DNA of 36,758 nt. It comes from Candidatus Wallbacteria bacterium. GTDB lineage: Bacteria; Muiribacteriota; UBA6191; JACPRK01. Below, one piece after another: positions 14,068-23,910 of the stretch. The notes beneath the pieces were generated by a model. That model was not told where the DNA came from. It did no database searches and saw only the letters and a program-made list of their open reading frames with translations. Positions within the stretch are counted from its first letter, which is position 1, and each line of letters opens with the position of its first letter. The stretch is from NCBI GenBank assembly GCA_016213845.1, contig JACQZN010000020.1:1-36758 (forward strand). Direction: 5' to 3'. A program made the translations under genes and the position numbers.

Positions 14068-15657
14068 GAACCCGCCTCCGTCCTTCGAGACGAAGATGCT
14101 GGCGGGCAGGTGGATGCCGTGGGCTTCGAGCTTCTGGATGAACTTGGGCCTCAGGCCTGTGGGCTTGAGGCGTCCGATGATCTTCCCGTTCTCGTCGATG
14201 CCCTGCTGCTCGAAGATGAAGATGTCGGATAGCGTGACGACTTCGCCTTCCATGCCCTGCACCTCGGTGATGTGGGTGATGCGGCGGCTGCCGTCCTGCA
14301 GACGGCTCTGCTGGACGATGAGGTGGACGGCGCTGGCGATCTGTTCGCGGATGGCCTTCAACGGCAGGTCCATGCCCGACATCATCGCCATCGTCTCCAG
14401 GCGGCGGATCATGTCGCGCGGCTGGTTGGCGTGGCCCGTGGTGAGAGAGCCGTCGTGACCGGTGTTCATCGCCTGCAGCATGTCGAGACATTCGCCACCG
14501 CGGATCTCACCGACGATGATTCGCTCGGGTCTCATACGCAGACAGTTCTTGACGAGGTCGCGAATGGTGATCTCGCCCTTGCCTTCGATGTTGGGGGGGC
14601 GCGTCTCCAGGCGCACCACGTGGACCTTGCGCAACTGGAGCTCGGCGGCGTCTTCGCAGGTGACGATCCGCTCGTCGTCGGGGATGCAGTTCGAGAGGAT
14701 GTTGAGCGTGGTCGTCTTGCCCGACCCGGTACCGCCCGAAACGACGACGTTGAGGCGCCCGCGGACACAGGCGTCCAGGAAGTCGGCCATCTCCTGCGTG
14801 AGCGTTCCGAAGCGGACCAGGTCACCCATGCCCAGTCGCTCCTTCTTGAACTTTCGGATCGTGATCGACGGGCCGTCGATGGCCAGCGGCGGGATGATGA
14901 CGTTGACGCGCGAGCCATCCGCCAGGCGGCAGTCGCAGATGGGCTGCATCTCGTCGACGTGCTTGCCGAGCGGCGCCACGATCTTGTGAACGACGTGCAT
15001 CACGTGCTCGTTGTTGCGGAACAGGCGGTTGCTGAGCGTGAGCTTGCCCTTGCGCTCCACGAAGATCTGCTTGGGGCCGTTGACCATCACTTCGTCGATG
15101 TCCCGGTCGCGCAAGAGACACTCGATGGGTCCCAGTCCGACGATCTCGTCGAGCACGTCCTGGGTGATGACGCGCTTCTCGTCGTCGGACATCGGGAACT
15201 GATGCTCGGCCTGGGTCTGATCGACGACCTGCAGGATTGCGTTCTTCAGCAAGTTCTCGCGGTCGACCTGGGCCAGCCCCTCGAGCTCGGAAGCGTTGAT
15301 CTCCATCGAGAGCCGATCGCGGACCTCGTAGATGAAGCCCAGGAACTCCAGCTGGCGAGGGTGGGCGGGGCCGAACGGGTCGGCGAGCGTGGAGCCTGTC
15401 GCCGGCCCGATGGATGCCGCGGCCGGGGGTGGCTGTGGTGCCATGTGGGCCAGCGGGTTCGGCGGCGGGGCCGAGTGGCTAGCCACCGGCGGGGGGGGGG
15501 CAGGCGCTGCGGCGACCGGCGGCCGCGGCGGCGGGGGAGGCGCTGCGGCCTGCATCGGCGGGGGCGGCGGGGGCGGACTGGCTCCGGCCGCGGGTTCCGT
15601 CTTCGCAACCATGTTCTTGAGCCGGGCTGCCAGACCCGACGGTCGTCCATCGGACAT
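14065..15657 (-). CDS. cpaF: CpaF/TadA-type secretion or pilus ATPase
   Basis: This is 530 residues. The ATG at 15657 has GGGAGG eight bases upstream. Residues 30-90 are a proline-rich, probably disordered tail (runs of PPPPP), unusual in length for the family. An N-terminal all-alpha region follows, with HPRQLEFLGFIYEVRDRL and LLRDRDIDEVMVNGP, the CpaF-type opening. The RecA-like ATPase has Walker A GGTGSGKT with K314, Walker B RIIVGEIRGGE and the GHANQPRDMIRRLETM His-box region. Members of this VirB11/GspE superfamily form hexamers that drive Flp/Tad pili. No other tad genes are adjacent, so the gene is an orphan here. It has the same orientation as the acyl-CoA synthetase but is separated from it by the 13.75-14.07 kb arrays. 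Confidence 0.9.
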   Translation of the reverse strand: MSDGRPSGLAARLKNMVAKTEPAAGASPPPPPPPMQAAAPPPPPRPPVAAAPAPPPPVASHSAPPPNPLAHMAPQPPPAAASIGPATGSTLADPFGPAHPRQLEFLGFIYEVRDRLSMEINASELEGLAQVDRENLLKNAILQVVDQTQAEHQFPMSDDEKRVITQDVLDEIVGLGPIECLLRDRDIDEVMVNGPKQIFVERKGKLTLSNRLFRNNEHVMHVVHKIVAPLGKHVDEMQPICDCRLADGSRVNVIIPPLAIDGPSITIRKFKKERLGMGDLVRFGTLTQEMADFLDACVRGRLNVVVSGGTGSGKTTTLNILSNCIPDDERIVTCEDAAELQLRKVHVVRLETRPPNIEGKGEITIRDLVKNCLRMRPERIIVGEIRGGECLDMLQAMNTGHDGSLTTGHANQPRDMIRRLETMAMMSGMDLPLKAIREQIASAVHLIVQQSRLQDGSRRITHITEVQGMEGEVVTLSDIFIFEQQGIDENGKIIGRLKPTGLRPKFIQKLEAHGIHLPASIFVSKDGGGF

Positions 15658-15775
15658 TTCGAAAACCTCCCAGTCCGCCCGGCCCGGGCCGAGCAACTCG
15701 AGTTTGCCGCTCCGTGACAGGTGCCATCATACTGCATACTGGCCCTGAGCATCTGCCCTTGCGCAGACGGAGGCA

Positions 15776-16870
15776 TTGGCTGACTTGACGATTCTCGACC
15801 GCTACATCTTTCGCCAGCTGGGGGCGCCCTTCGCTCTGGGGATGGTGGGCGCGCTGACGATCCTGATGTTCGGGCAATTCATGCGTGCGCTGAAGTACCT
15901 CTCGGAGGGGCGAGTGGAGCGGTCGCTGGTGCTGAAGTGGTTCGTGTTCCGGGTGCCCGAGGACATGCAGTACATGTTCCCGGCTGCGGCGCTGATGGCG
16001 ACGCTCTTCGTTTTCGGCCGGCTCTCCAAGGACAGCGAGCTGGCGGCCATACTGGCGTCGGGAATCTCGCTGGCGCGGCTGATGGTGCCCGTCGGCGTTT
16101 TCGGGCTGCTGGTGTCGACGGCGGTCTATCTCTTCAATGACTTCGTGGTGCCGCCCTGCATGCGGGTCAGCCAGCGCATCTGGGAGCAGAAGCTGCGCGC
16201 CGCGGGGCCGCCCAACACCACCTACAAGGACAACATCCTGGTGAAGTCCGGCCAGGGCCAGCTCACCTACGTCGGACGGTTCTTTCTGCGCGACGAAAGC
16301 TTCCGCAACCTGGTCGTGCGCAACTACGGCCCGCGCGGGCTCGACAGCATGCTCAGCGCCCCCAGCGGCAAGTGGAAGGGGGGAGGGCAATGGCGGCTCG
16401 ATCAGGCCGTCGAAACCCGCTTCCATCCGGACGGCCAGGTGACCTGGGAGAGCAAGCCTGCTGGCGACTATCGTCTGAACGAGACCCCGGAGTCGCTCAA
16501 GGAGAAGGAGAGCGACCCCAACGAGCTGACCATCCGCGAGCTCTTCGAGAAGATCCGCCATCTCGAGAAGCGCGGACTGGCCAACACTCGTCCCCTCCAG
16601 GTGGAGATGTACCTGCGCACCTCGTTCCCGTTCTGCGTGCTGATCTTCTCCTTCATCGGCGCCGCGATGGGGATCTCCCCGGGCCGCAGCGGCGGCTTCA
16701 TCGGCTTCGGCGTCAGTCTCATCCTCACGTTCCTCTACTACATGGCGATGAGTCTCTCGGCCAGCCTGGGGAAGACCGGCGCGCTCACTCCCTTCGTGGG
16801 CGCGTGGCTGCAGAACTTCCTGTTCCTGGGGATCTGCGTCGCTCTCTTCCTGCGCGCACCGGCTCGCTGA
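15776..16870 (+). CDS. LptF/LptG-family permease of the LPS export ABC transporter
   Basis: This is about 364 residues of the YjgP/YjgQ family. A TTG at 15776 is used; a second TTG at 15785 is nine bases further and better spaced from GGAGG, so the start is uncertain. The N-terminus is typical (LTILDRYIFRQLGAPFALGM). Three membrane helices follow (near 20-40, 60-85, 100-125), then a periplasmic beta-jellyroll region (130-265) and three C-terminal helices (FPFCVLIFSFIGAAMGISPGRSGG and on). In known systems an LptF-LptG pair with LptB2 extracts lipopolysaccharide from the inner membrane. Only one such gene is present here, so the partner must be elsewhere. It is the first of a plus-strand series with the GGDEF and CsaB-like genes, divergent from the CpaF-like gene. 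Confidence 0.88.
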   Translation: MADLTILDRYIFRQLGAPFALGMVGALTILMFGQFMRALKYLSEGRVERSLVLKWFVFRVPEDMQYMFPAAALMATLFVFGRLSKDSELAAILASGISLARLMVPVGVFGLLVSTAVYLFNDFVVPPCMRVSQRIWEQKLRAAGPPNTTYKDNILVKSGQGQLTYVGRFFLRDESFRNLVVRNYGPRGLDSMLSAPSGKWKGGGQWRLDQAVETRFHPDGQVTWESKPAGDYRLNETPESLKEKESDPNELTIRELFEKIRHLEKRGLANTRPLQVEMYLRTSFPFCVLIFSFIGAAMGISPGRSGGFIGFGVSLILTFLYYMAMSLSASLGKTGALTPFVGAWLQNFLFLGICVALFLRAPAR

Positions 16871-16951
16871 GAATCTGGCGGACACGCCGCCATCGGCCTG
16901 GCAGCGCCCGCCGTTGGCAGCCCAAGCGTGTGTCCGCGGGTCTCTCCCAGG

Positions 16952-16960
16952 TGCTATCAT
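16952..16960 (+). promoter_or_regulatory. Extended -10 element next to the GGDEF gene start
   Basis: TGC followed by TATCAT ends 12 bases before the ATG at 16973, so transcription would begin about six bases upstream of the start codon. No good -35 is seen. The same TGCTATC block occurs at the 28.5 kb promoter. Confidence 0.4.
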
Positions 16961-16972
16961 CCTGTTCCACGG

Positions 16973-18277
<1,305 letters not shown>

Positions 18278-18288
18278 GCGGTCCGGCG

Positions 18289-21237
18289 ATGCTCGACGGC
18301 AGCCCCGATCCCACGGCCGAGGCCAGACGGGCCACGCGGCTGTTTCTCTGGCTGGCTCTGTTTCTGGCCGTTCTCGGCGCGATGCCGCTGGCGCGGCGGA
18401 TCAAGTTCGACCGGATCAACACCCGGCTCGAGGTCATCGCCGACTTGCAGGGCTTCCGCGAGGTCGCCCGCGCCACCTCGAACTCCGACGACAGGCTGCT
18501 GGCCGACCTGGCCGCGGCGGGCGTCTCGGCCGTGGCGATTCGCCCCTGCAGCACCGATCAGCTCGCCGCCGACGGCATCCTGGAGGTCCAGGCAAGCGCC
18601 CAGCCCGGGCGCACCCGGCTGAGGCTGGCTTATCCCGACCGCTTCAGCGTGGCGTCGACGACGGCAGCGCTCTTCCCGGGCACTCGCGCCGAGCTCGATG
18701 CGGTCGACGTCCCGGTCGCGGGAGAGCTCTTCCGCAAGACGCCGATCTTCCTGGACCAGGAGATGGTGCGCAAGGCCCGGGCCGCGGGTCTGGAGGTGGT
18801 CTACCGGCTGCCGAACGTGCAGTGGGCCGGCCCGGAGTTCCTCCGATACTTCATCTTCATGGTCCCCGAAGGCGCGACGGTCGTCTTCGACGAGGACTCC
18901 GCTCTGGGCTGGCCGGGGAGCATCGGCCTGGTCGCCAAGGCCTTTCACGTGCGCAACCTGCGCGTTGGACAGGTGGAGTTCAGCGGCCAGGATGGAGTGG
19001 CCGAGCTGCTCGCGGCCCAGCCGGTCCGGAGCGCGTTCCTCCACTCCATCCCCCCCAGAGAGCTGGCGAAGCTGCCGTACTCACGGCTTCTTCCCAGGTG
19101 GCGGCGGGCCGCCGAGGAGCGCAACGTTCGCCACTTCTACCTGCACCCGCTGGCGCCCGGGCAGAATCCTTGGGATCGCAAGGACCTGTACCAGGCGACG
19201 TTTGCGTATGTCCGGGAGCTCTTCGCCTCGCTGGCGTCGGCGGGCTTCGTGAAGGGCGAGCCGGTGGCCGCGAATGCCTACCTGAGCGTGGCGCTGGAAG
19301 GCCGCCACGGCAGCATCTACCGCGCGGCGGCCGCCCTGGGGGCGGCCTGTCTGGTGCTGGCCTTCCTGGCGATGCTGGAGCCGTTTCCCGTCGGCTGGCT
19401 GCGAGTGGCGGCCGTGCCGATCGCCGCCGTCTGTCTGGCGTCGCCACGGGTGGCGGCGCTGGCGGCGGCGGTGGGCGCGGCGGCGGTGTCGGCGGCCGTC
19501 TTCGAGCGCCGCACGCGCTGGCCGCTGGGGCTCCTGGCGACCGCCCGCGAGCTCGCTCTGGTCCTGGGACTCAATTACGTCGGCGGAGCGCTTCTGTATG
19601 AAATCCTGAGCGACCCGGCCTACGTGATGCACCGGGCGGCCTTCAGCGGCGTGAAGCTCGTCTACCTGGCTCCGATAGCGCTTGCCTGTCTGGAGCTGTT
19701 GCGGCGAGAGCGGGTGCGGCTGCTCTCCGTGAGGCTCGTGGCGCTGGACCTGGCGCTGGTGGCTGCCATCGTCGGCGGCGGGGCTCTCTACCTGATGCGC
19801 TCCGGCAACTTCAGCGCCGTGCCGGCCACGCAAGCCGAGCAGGGACTCCGGGACCGGATGGAAGAGACGCTGCCCGCGCGGCCGCGGACCAAGGAGTTTC
19901 TGATCGGCTATCCGGCGCTGGCGCTGCTTGCCTTCCTGGCCCACGGCGGGAGTGGCTGCAGGCCGAGCTGGCGGGCGCGGCTGCTCTTGCTGATCGCCGG
20001 CACCGTTGCGCCGGTCTCGATTGCCAACAGCTTCTGCCACTTGCACTCACCGGTGCTCTTGACGGCGAAGCGCGGGCTGGTGGGGCTGGTCTGCGGCTGG
20101 GCGGCTCTGCTGGTCCTCTGGCCGCTGCGCCGCGCCGCGGCGTTGGCCGCCGGCGGGCCCTACGTCAGCTTCTCGGGGTACTTCGGCTACGGCAACCTGG
20201 GCGACGAGTGGATGCTGGCCAATGAGCTCCGCGCAGCCCGGGAAGCCGCCCAGGAGCGCGCCTCGCTGCTCGTCTTCCTGCGAGGTCCGGGGCCTCCCGG
20301 CGTCGCCGTGGCCGACCGGTGGTCCCCGGCCGACATCGTCGCCGGGATGGCTGCCTCGCGCGTCCACGTGAGCGGCGGCGGGGGCCTGTTCCAGGATTCG
20401 ACGGGTCCCTTCACCTTCCCGTACTACCTGACCTACCCGGCGCTGGCGAGATTGCTCGGCACCTGCGACACGGTCTTCGCCGGCCACTCCTTCGGGGGGC
20501 TGGCGCGGCCGTGGTACCGGAGCCTGCTCGCCTGGTACACCATTCGCGCGGAGCTCACCCTGGCCCGGGACCCGACGAGCGCCGCGGCGCTCAAGCGGTG
20601 GGCCGGTGAGGCCGGCCAGGTCCCCCACGCCGAGGAGTGGCCCGAGATTGGTGTCGACCCGGTCTTCTGGTACGAGCCCAGGAGAGAAAGGCGTCACGAG
20701 AGCTCGCGCATCCTTGGAGTCAATTTGCGCTCGACTACCGCCTTCCCCAGGGAGGTCCTCGCCCGCGTCGCGGACGGCCTGCGGAGCGCGGCGGCGAGCC
20801 GGGGGCTGACGGTGCGTTTCCTGGCCCTCTTTCCCGAGCAGGACCTGCCGTTCCTGCTAGGCATCGCCGCGCCCGACGAGATCCGCGAGGTCGATCCCGA
20901 TAACGCCGTCAGTGTCTTCTCGGAGCTCAAGGCCGTCGTCGCCATGAGGTACCACGCCATGCTGCTGGCCGCCCTCACCGGCACGCCACTGCTGGCGCTG
21001 AGCTATGACCCGAAGACCGAGGCCCTCCTCTCCGAGTGCCGTCACGACCGGCGTCTCGACCCGGGACCGGCTGCAGAGGCCGCTGCCAGCGCCGAGCGCG
21101 CGCTGGCAGCCTTGCTCGACGACCCCGTGCGGCCGACCGAACGCCTTGCGGCCTGGGCCCGCTCGCAGCTCGAAGAAGGCAAGAAGTCCCGCCAGCGCTT
21201 CATCGAGGTGCTGGCCGATCGGCTCCGGGATCGATGA
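18289..21237 (+). CDS. csaB: DUF5693 membrane protein fused to CsaB-type polysaccharide pyruvyl transferase
   Basis: This is 982 residues from the ATG at 18289. Residues 1-620 match DUF5693: an N-terminal helix, a soluble TIM-like region, many membrane helices (about 345-620) and the characteristic RPRTKEFLIGYPAL segment near 530. Residues 625-982 are a polysaccharide pyruvyl transferase of the CsaB type, with GYFGYGNLGDE at the start and SGGGGLFQD and FAGHSFGG further on. CsaB adds ketal pyruvate to cell-wall polysaccharide in Gram-positive bacteria, where it helps S-layer proteins bind. From memory DUF5693 proteins are normally encoded beside csaB; here both lie in one uninterrupted frame. 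It is a plausible envelope-glycan modifier in a diderm. The 3' end overlaps the convergent pseudopilin gene by 38 bp. Confidence 0.88.
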   Translation: MLDGSPDPTAEARRATRLFLWLALFLAVLGAMPLARRIKFDRINTRLEVIADLQGFREVARATSNSDDRLLADLAAAGVSAVAIRPCSTDQLAADGILEVQASAQPGRTRLRLAYPDRFSVASTTAALFPGTRAELDAVDVPVAGELFRKTPIFLDQEMVRKARAAGLEVVYRLPNVQWAGPEFLRYFIFMVPEGATVVFDEDSALGWPGSIGLVAKAFHVRNLRVGQVEFSGQDGVAELLAAQPVRSAFLHSIPPRELAKLPYSRLLPRWRRAAEERNVRHFYLHPLAPGQNPWDRKDLYQATFAYVRELFASLASAGFVKGEPVAANAYLSVALEGRHGSIYRAAAALGAACLVLAFLAMLEPFPVGWLRVAAVPIAAVCLASPRVAALAAAVGAAAVSAAVFERRTRWPLGLLATARELALVLGLNYVGGALLYEILSDPAYVMHRAAFSGVKLVYLAPIALACLELLRRERVRLLSVRLVALDLALVAAIVGGGALYLMRSGNFSAVPATQAEQGLRDRMEETLPARPRTKEFLIGYPALALLAFLAHGGSGCRPSWRARLLLLIAGTVAPVSIANSFCHLHSPVLLTAKRGLVGLVCGWAALLVLWPLRRAAALAAGGPYVSFSGYFGYGNLGDEWMLANELRAAREAAQERASLLVFLRGPGPPGVAVADRWSPADIVAGMAASRVHVSGGGGLFQDSTGPFTFPYYLTYPALARLLGTCDTVFAGHSFGGLARPWYRSLLAWYTIRAELTLARDPTSAAALKRWAGEAGQVPHAEEWPEIGVDPVFWYEPRRERRHESSRILGVNLRSTTAFPREVLARVADGLRSAAASRGLTVRFLALFPEQDLPFLLGIAAPDEIREVDPDNAVSVFSELKAVVAMRYHAMLLAALTGTPLLALSYDPKTEALLSECRHDRRLDPGPAAEAAASAERALAALLDDPVRPTERLAAWARSQLEEGKKSRQRFIEVLADRLRDR

Positions 21238-21826
21238 GCTCCACGACGGGCTCCATGTCGTAGTAGTTCTCCTGCCAGCTCTCGAAGGCGGCTTCCGAGG
21301 CGGCACGCTCCAGCGGTAGCAGGATCTCGAACCGCGCGGACGGATCGGAGGCGAGGGACTCCGCCGTGCAGACCACGCGAACGCCGGGGACGATGTTGTC
21401 CGGCGGGTGGAAACCCACCTGAGTGAACCTGCCCAGCGGCATCGGTCGGCCATTGCGGCTGATCTGCCCCGTGGCGCGCTCGAAGCGATAGACCACCGGC
21501 TCCGTCCAGACCGCGCTGGCGTCCGCTTCCTCTCCCGCCGCGCTCGCTTTCGGCAACGCATAGGCGCGGAACTTGAAGAGCGTCAACTGCTCGGCGTCGA
21601 CGCCGTTCCCCTGGCTGCCGGCTGGCGGAACGTAGACGGCCTGGGCCAGGTCATCGGAGAGCGCCTCGAGAAGCCCGACGATCCCCTGCAGCCGCGCCAG
21701 CCGCAGGTCGAGCTTCACGCTCTGCCGGCTGCCGCTCACGAACATCCACCAGGCGCCCGCCAGCACGAAGGCCGACAGCAGCGCTGCCACCAGCAGCTCG
21801 ACCAGCGTGAATCCGCGTCGCCTCAT
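21200..21826 (-). CDS. GspJ-like minor pseudopilin
   Basis: This is 208 residues with a textbook type IV prepilin leader: MRRRG|FTLVELLVAALLSAFVLAGAWWMF, where cleavage would fall after the glycine and Glu is at mature position 5. A long amphipathic helix and a beta-rich globular part with little cysteine follow, as in GspJ/PilW proteins. It is the last of three overlapping pilin-like genes; its ATG overlaps the previous stop (ATGA). Minor pseudopilins form the tip of type II secretion pseudopili or type IV pili. The 3' end overlaps the convergent csaB-like gene by 38 bp. Confidence 0.82.
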   Translation of the reverse strand: MRRRGFTLVELLVAALLSAFVLAGAWWMFVSGSRQSVKLDLRLARLQGIVGLLEALSDDLAQAVYVPPAGSQGNGVDAEQLTLFKFRAYALPKASAAGEEADASAVWTEPVVYRFERATGQISRNGRPMPLGRFTQVGFHPPDNIVPGVRVVCTAESLASDPSARFEILLPLERAASEAAFESWQENYYDMEPVVELIDPGADRPAPR

Positions 21827-22278
21827 CGCTCGCCCCCGGCCGCCAGCGGCCAGTCCGCCGCCAGCGACTGTTCGCTCCGGTGTAGGAGTCGCTGGAGCTG
21901 GTAACTCCTCTCGCCTCCCCCCCCGTCCTCCAGCGGCGCCGTCCACTCCACTATCGCCGTCACGACCCAGAGGCCCTCGAAGCCCCGCACCGGCTCGAAG
22001 GAGATCGTCTCCCGGCCCTTGCTCCCGTCCGAGGCCGGCAGGCTCTGGTTGTCGGGTAGGTCGCGGAAGCCGGTCCGTACGGCCATGTCGATCGCCTGCC
22101 CCAGCAATGCTCGGGCCCGCAAGTGCGCCCGCAACTGGGCCTCCCCGAACGCCGACCGTCGCGCCCCCGAGGGGAACAGGAACAGCACCGGCACCATCGC
22201 CGCCGCCAGCACCAGCACCGCGATCAGCACCTCCGCCAGCGCCATCCCGCCTCGCCCGCGCCGGGAACCTCGGCTCAC
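21823..22278 (-). CDS. GspI/PilV-like minor pseudopilin
   Basis: This is 151 residues from the GTG at 22278, which overlaps the preceding stop as GTGA; an in-frame ATG at 22245 is at the mature N-terminus itself, so the earlier start is needed. The leader RRGRGG|MALAEVLIAVLVLAAAMVPVLFLFPSG has glycine at -1 and Glu at +5, as processed by PilD-type peptidases. The small globular part ends in a Trp/Leu-rich tail. The order PilX/GspK-like, GspI-like, GspJ-like resembles a minor pilin tip complex. Confidence 0.8.
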   Translation of the reverse strand: MSRGSRRGRGGMALAEVLIAVLVLAAAMVPVLFLFPSGARRSAFGEAQLRAHLRARALLGQAIDMAVRTGFRDLPDNQSLPASDGSKGRETISFEPVRGFEGLWVVTAIVEWTAPLEDGGGGERSYQLQRLLHRSEQSLAADWPLAAGGER

Positions 22279-23906
22279 CGGTGCGCCACCTTGCGGTAGA
22301 CGGCGAGCGGACTGACGAGGACGGCGTACCGATCGGCCAGCGCACCGCGGCCCGCCGGCCCGGAGCTGTACTTCTCTTCGCGGAAGAGGCTGCCCGCCAG
22401 CACACTTCCCGCGCCGAGCCGTTCGATCACCAGCCCCCCGCGCAGCACGGCCCCAGGAGCAAAAAGAGCTTTCGAGTCGGGTGGTCCCGCCGCGGCCTCG
22501 CCCGGCAGTGAAGCGAGCACCAGCGCGGCGTGGACTTCGCCCCGGACCTCCACTGTCCCGCCCAGGACCACCACAGTCAGCAGGTCCTGGGGGCGAGCCT
22601 GTCCGTTGGTCCCGTCCAGGACCACGTGTCCGCCGCTCACGACCAGCACGAGCTTGCCCGGGAGGTTTCCGGTCAGCGTCATCGTGCCGCCGGGAGATTC
22701 GCAGAGCACAACTCCGTTCAGCGTCCCCAGCCGCCTGGCAAGCGAATCGAACCGCGACTGGACCGTCTGTCCCCCCTCTTCTCTCAGCACGAACCCCGCA
22801 ACGCGCCGCCAGTGATCGAGCCAGAGGCCGGCATGGCGGCGGACCAGCGCCTGGTACTCCGGCTGCTCCACACCGACGACGCGGTACCCCTCACCGAAGG
22901 CCCAGATGCGGCTCATCAGCCCCTGGAGCAGCTCGAGCGACTCCGCGAGCGCCGAGAGCAGGGCCTCGTGGGCACTCGCGCTGGCCGGCGCCGCGTCGAG
23001 CGCCGCAAGCGTCCGTTGCACGCGCGCCTCGGAAGCGGCCGCGCCCACTTCTTCGGCGGCGAGCTTGCGCGCCAGATCGAGCGCGTCGAGCGGAAACTCC
23101 TGGCCCTGGTGGCCGCTGGCGACCAGCAGCGCGGGCCGGGTCACCGGCAACAGGGGCACCCGGCCCGCCAGCTCGGAGCCGGACGGGATCGCGCTGCGGG
23201 CCTCGGAGTAGCGCTCGGCCAGCTGGACCGGCGCCCGCGCCATGGCCTGGTCCAGCCACTCCCGGTGACGCTCCACGGCAGCCAGGTATCGCTCGCGACG
23301 GCGGTTCACGTCGGCCGGGTCCGTGAGGCTCCAGAGGTCGCCCACGTAGACGGCCGCCTGGTCGAAGGGGCGCGGCACGGTAGCCGAGACCACCTTGAAT
23401 CCCTGGGCGACTTCCAGCTCTCGCACCAGGCGCGGACCGGGCGAACCGTCCACCGAAACGCGCGCACGGTACCGGATCAGGCCGAACCGCTCCCATGGGT
23501 TCTCCTCGAACTGCCGCTGGTAGCCGACCTCCGCCGAGCTCCAGTCGATCTTGGCTCCCGGCGCCGGAGCTTGTTCCAGGAGCCTGGGGGCCACGTCCAG
23601 CCGGGTGGAGTCGGGGATTGGCATGGCGCCCATCTGGCCCGCCAGCACCTCCTTGCGCAGCTCGTGATAGAGCGGGCGCGACGGGTCGGACGCGTCGCTC
23701 TTGACGCGGTGCATCAGCTCCTCGACGGCCGATTCGGCGATCGCCAGCGCCACGTCCCCCCAGGCCCCTCGCACCGAGCCTGCCTGTACGTGCGAGGCGA
23801 AGTAGAGCTGGTGAAAGCCCAGAAAGGCCAGCAGAACCAGGAGGGTCAGGACGACGAGCAGCGGAAGTCCGACGCCGCCAGTTTCGCGAGCACGCAGCGC
23901 CCGCAA
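22275..23906 (-). CDS. PilX/GspK-like minor pilin with large extra domain
   Basis: This is 543 residues, starting at a TTG with AGGTGA five bases upstream. The N-terminus RARETGG|VGLPLLVVLTLLVLLAFLGFHQLYFAS has glycine at -1 but no Glu at +5, the pattern of GspK and PilX minor pilins. The remainder is much larger than PilX: a mixed region to about 350, then a beta-rich stretch with repeating hydrophobic strands (GTMTLTGNLPGKLVLVVSGGHVVLDG, LTVVVLGGTVEVRGEVHAALVLAS). That stretch looks like a short right-handed beta-helix of the polymer-forming (bactofilin-like) kind. It would cap the pseudopilus. The upstream metallopeptidase gene ends four bases before, so the four genes form one operon. Confidence 0.78.
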   Translation of the reverse strand: MRALRARETGGVGLPLLVVLTLLVLLAFLGFHQLYFASHVQAGSVRGAWGDVALAIAESAVEELMHRVKSDASDPSRPLYHELRKEVLAGQMGAMPIPDSTRLDVAPRLLEQAPAPGAKIDWSSAEVGYQRQFEENPWERFGLIRYRARVSVDGSPGPRLVRELEVAQGFKVVSATVPRPFDQAAVYVGDLWSLTDPADVNRRRERYLAAVERHREWLDQAMARAPVQLAERYSEARSAIPSGSELAGRVPLLPVTRPALLVASGHQGQEFPLDALDLARKLAAEEVGAAASEARVQRTLAALDAAPASASAHEALLSALAESLELLQGLMSRIWAFGEGYRVVGVEQPEYQALVRRHAGLWLDHWRRVAGFVLREEGGQTVQSRFDSLARRLGTLNGVVLCESPGGTMTLTGNLPGKLVLVVSGGHVVLDGTNGQARPQDLLTVVVLGGTVEVRGEVHAALVLASLPGEAAAGPPDSKALFAPGAVLRGGLVIERLGAGSVLAGSLFREEKYSSGPAGRGALADRYAVLVSPLAVYRKVAHR

Positions 23907-23910
23907 ACCG

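Noticed and set aside
14272..15717. A 481-codon plus-strand frame opposite the CpaF-like gene
   Set aside because: Shadow of a gene with intact Walker motifs; no domain of its own.
16878..16937. Terminator after the LptF/G permease gene
   Set aside because: GCGGACACGC pairs imperfectly with a later GCGTGTGTCCGC, but the loop is long and no T-tract follows.
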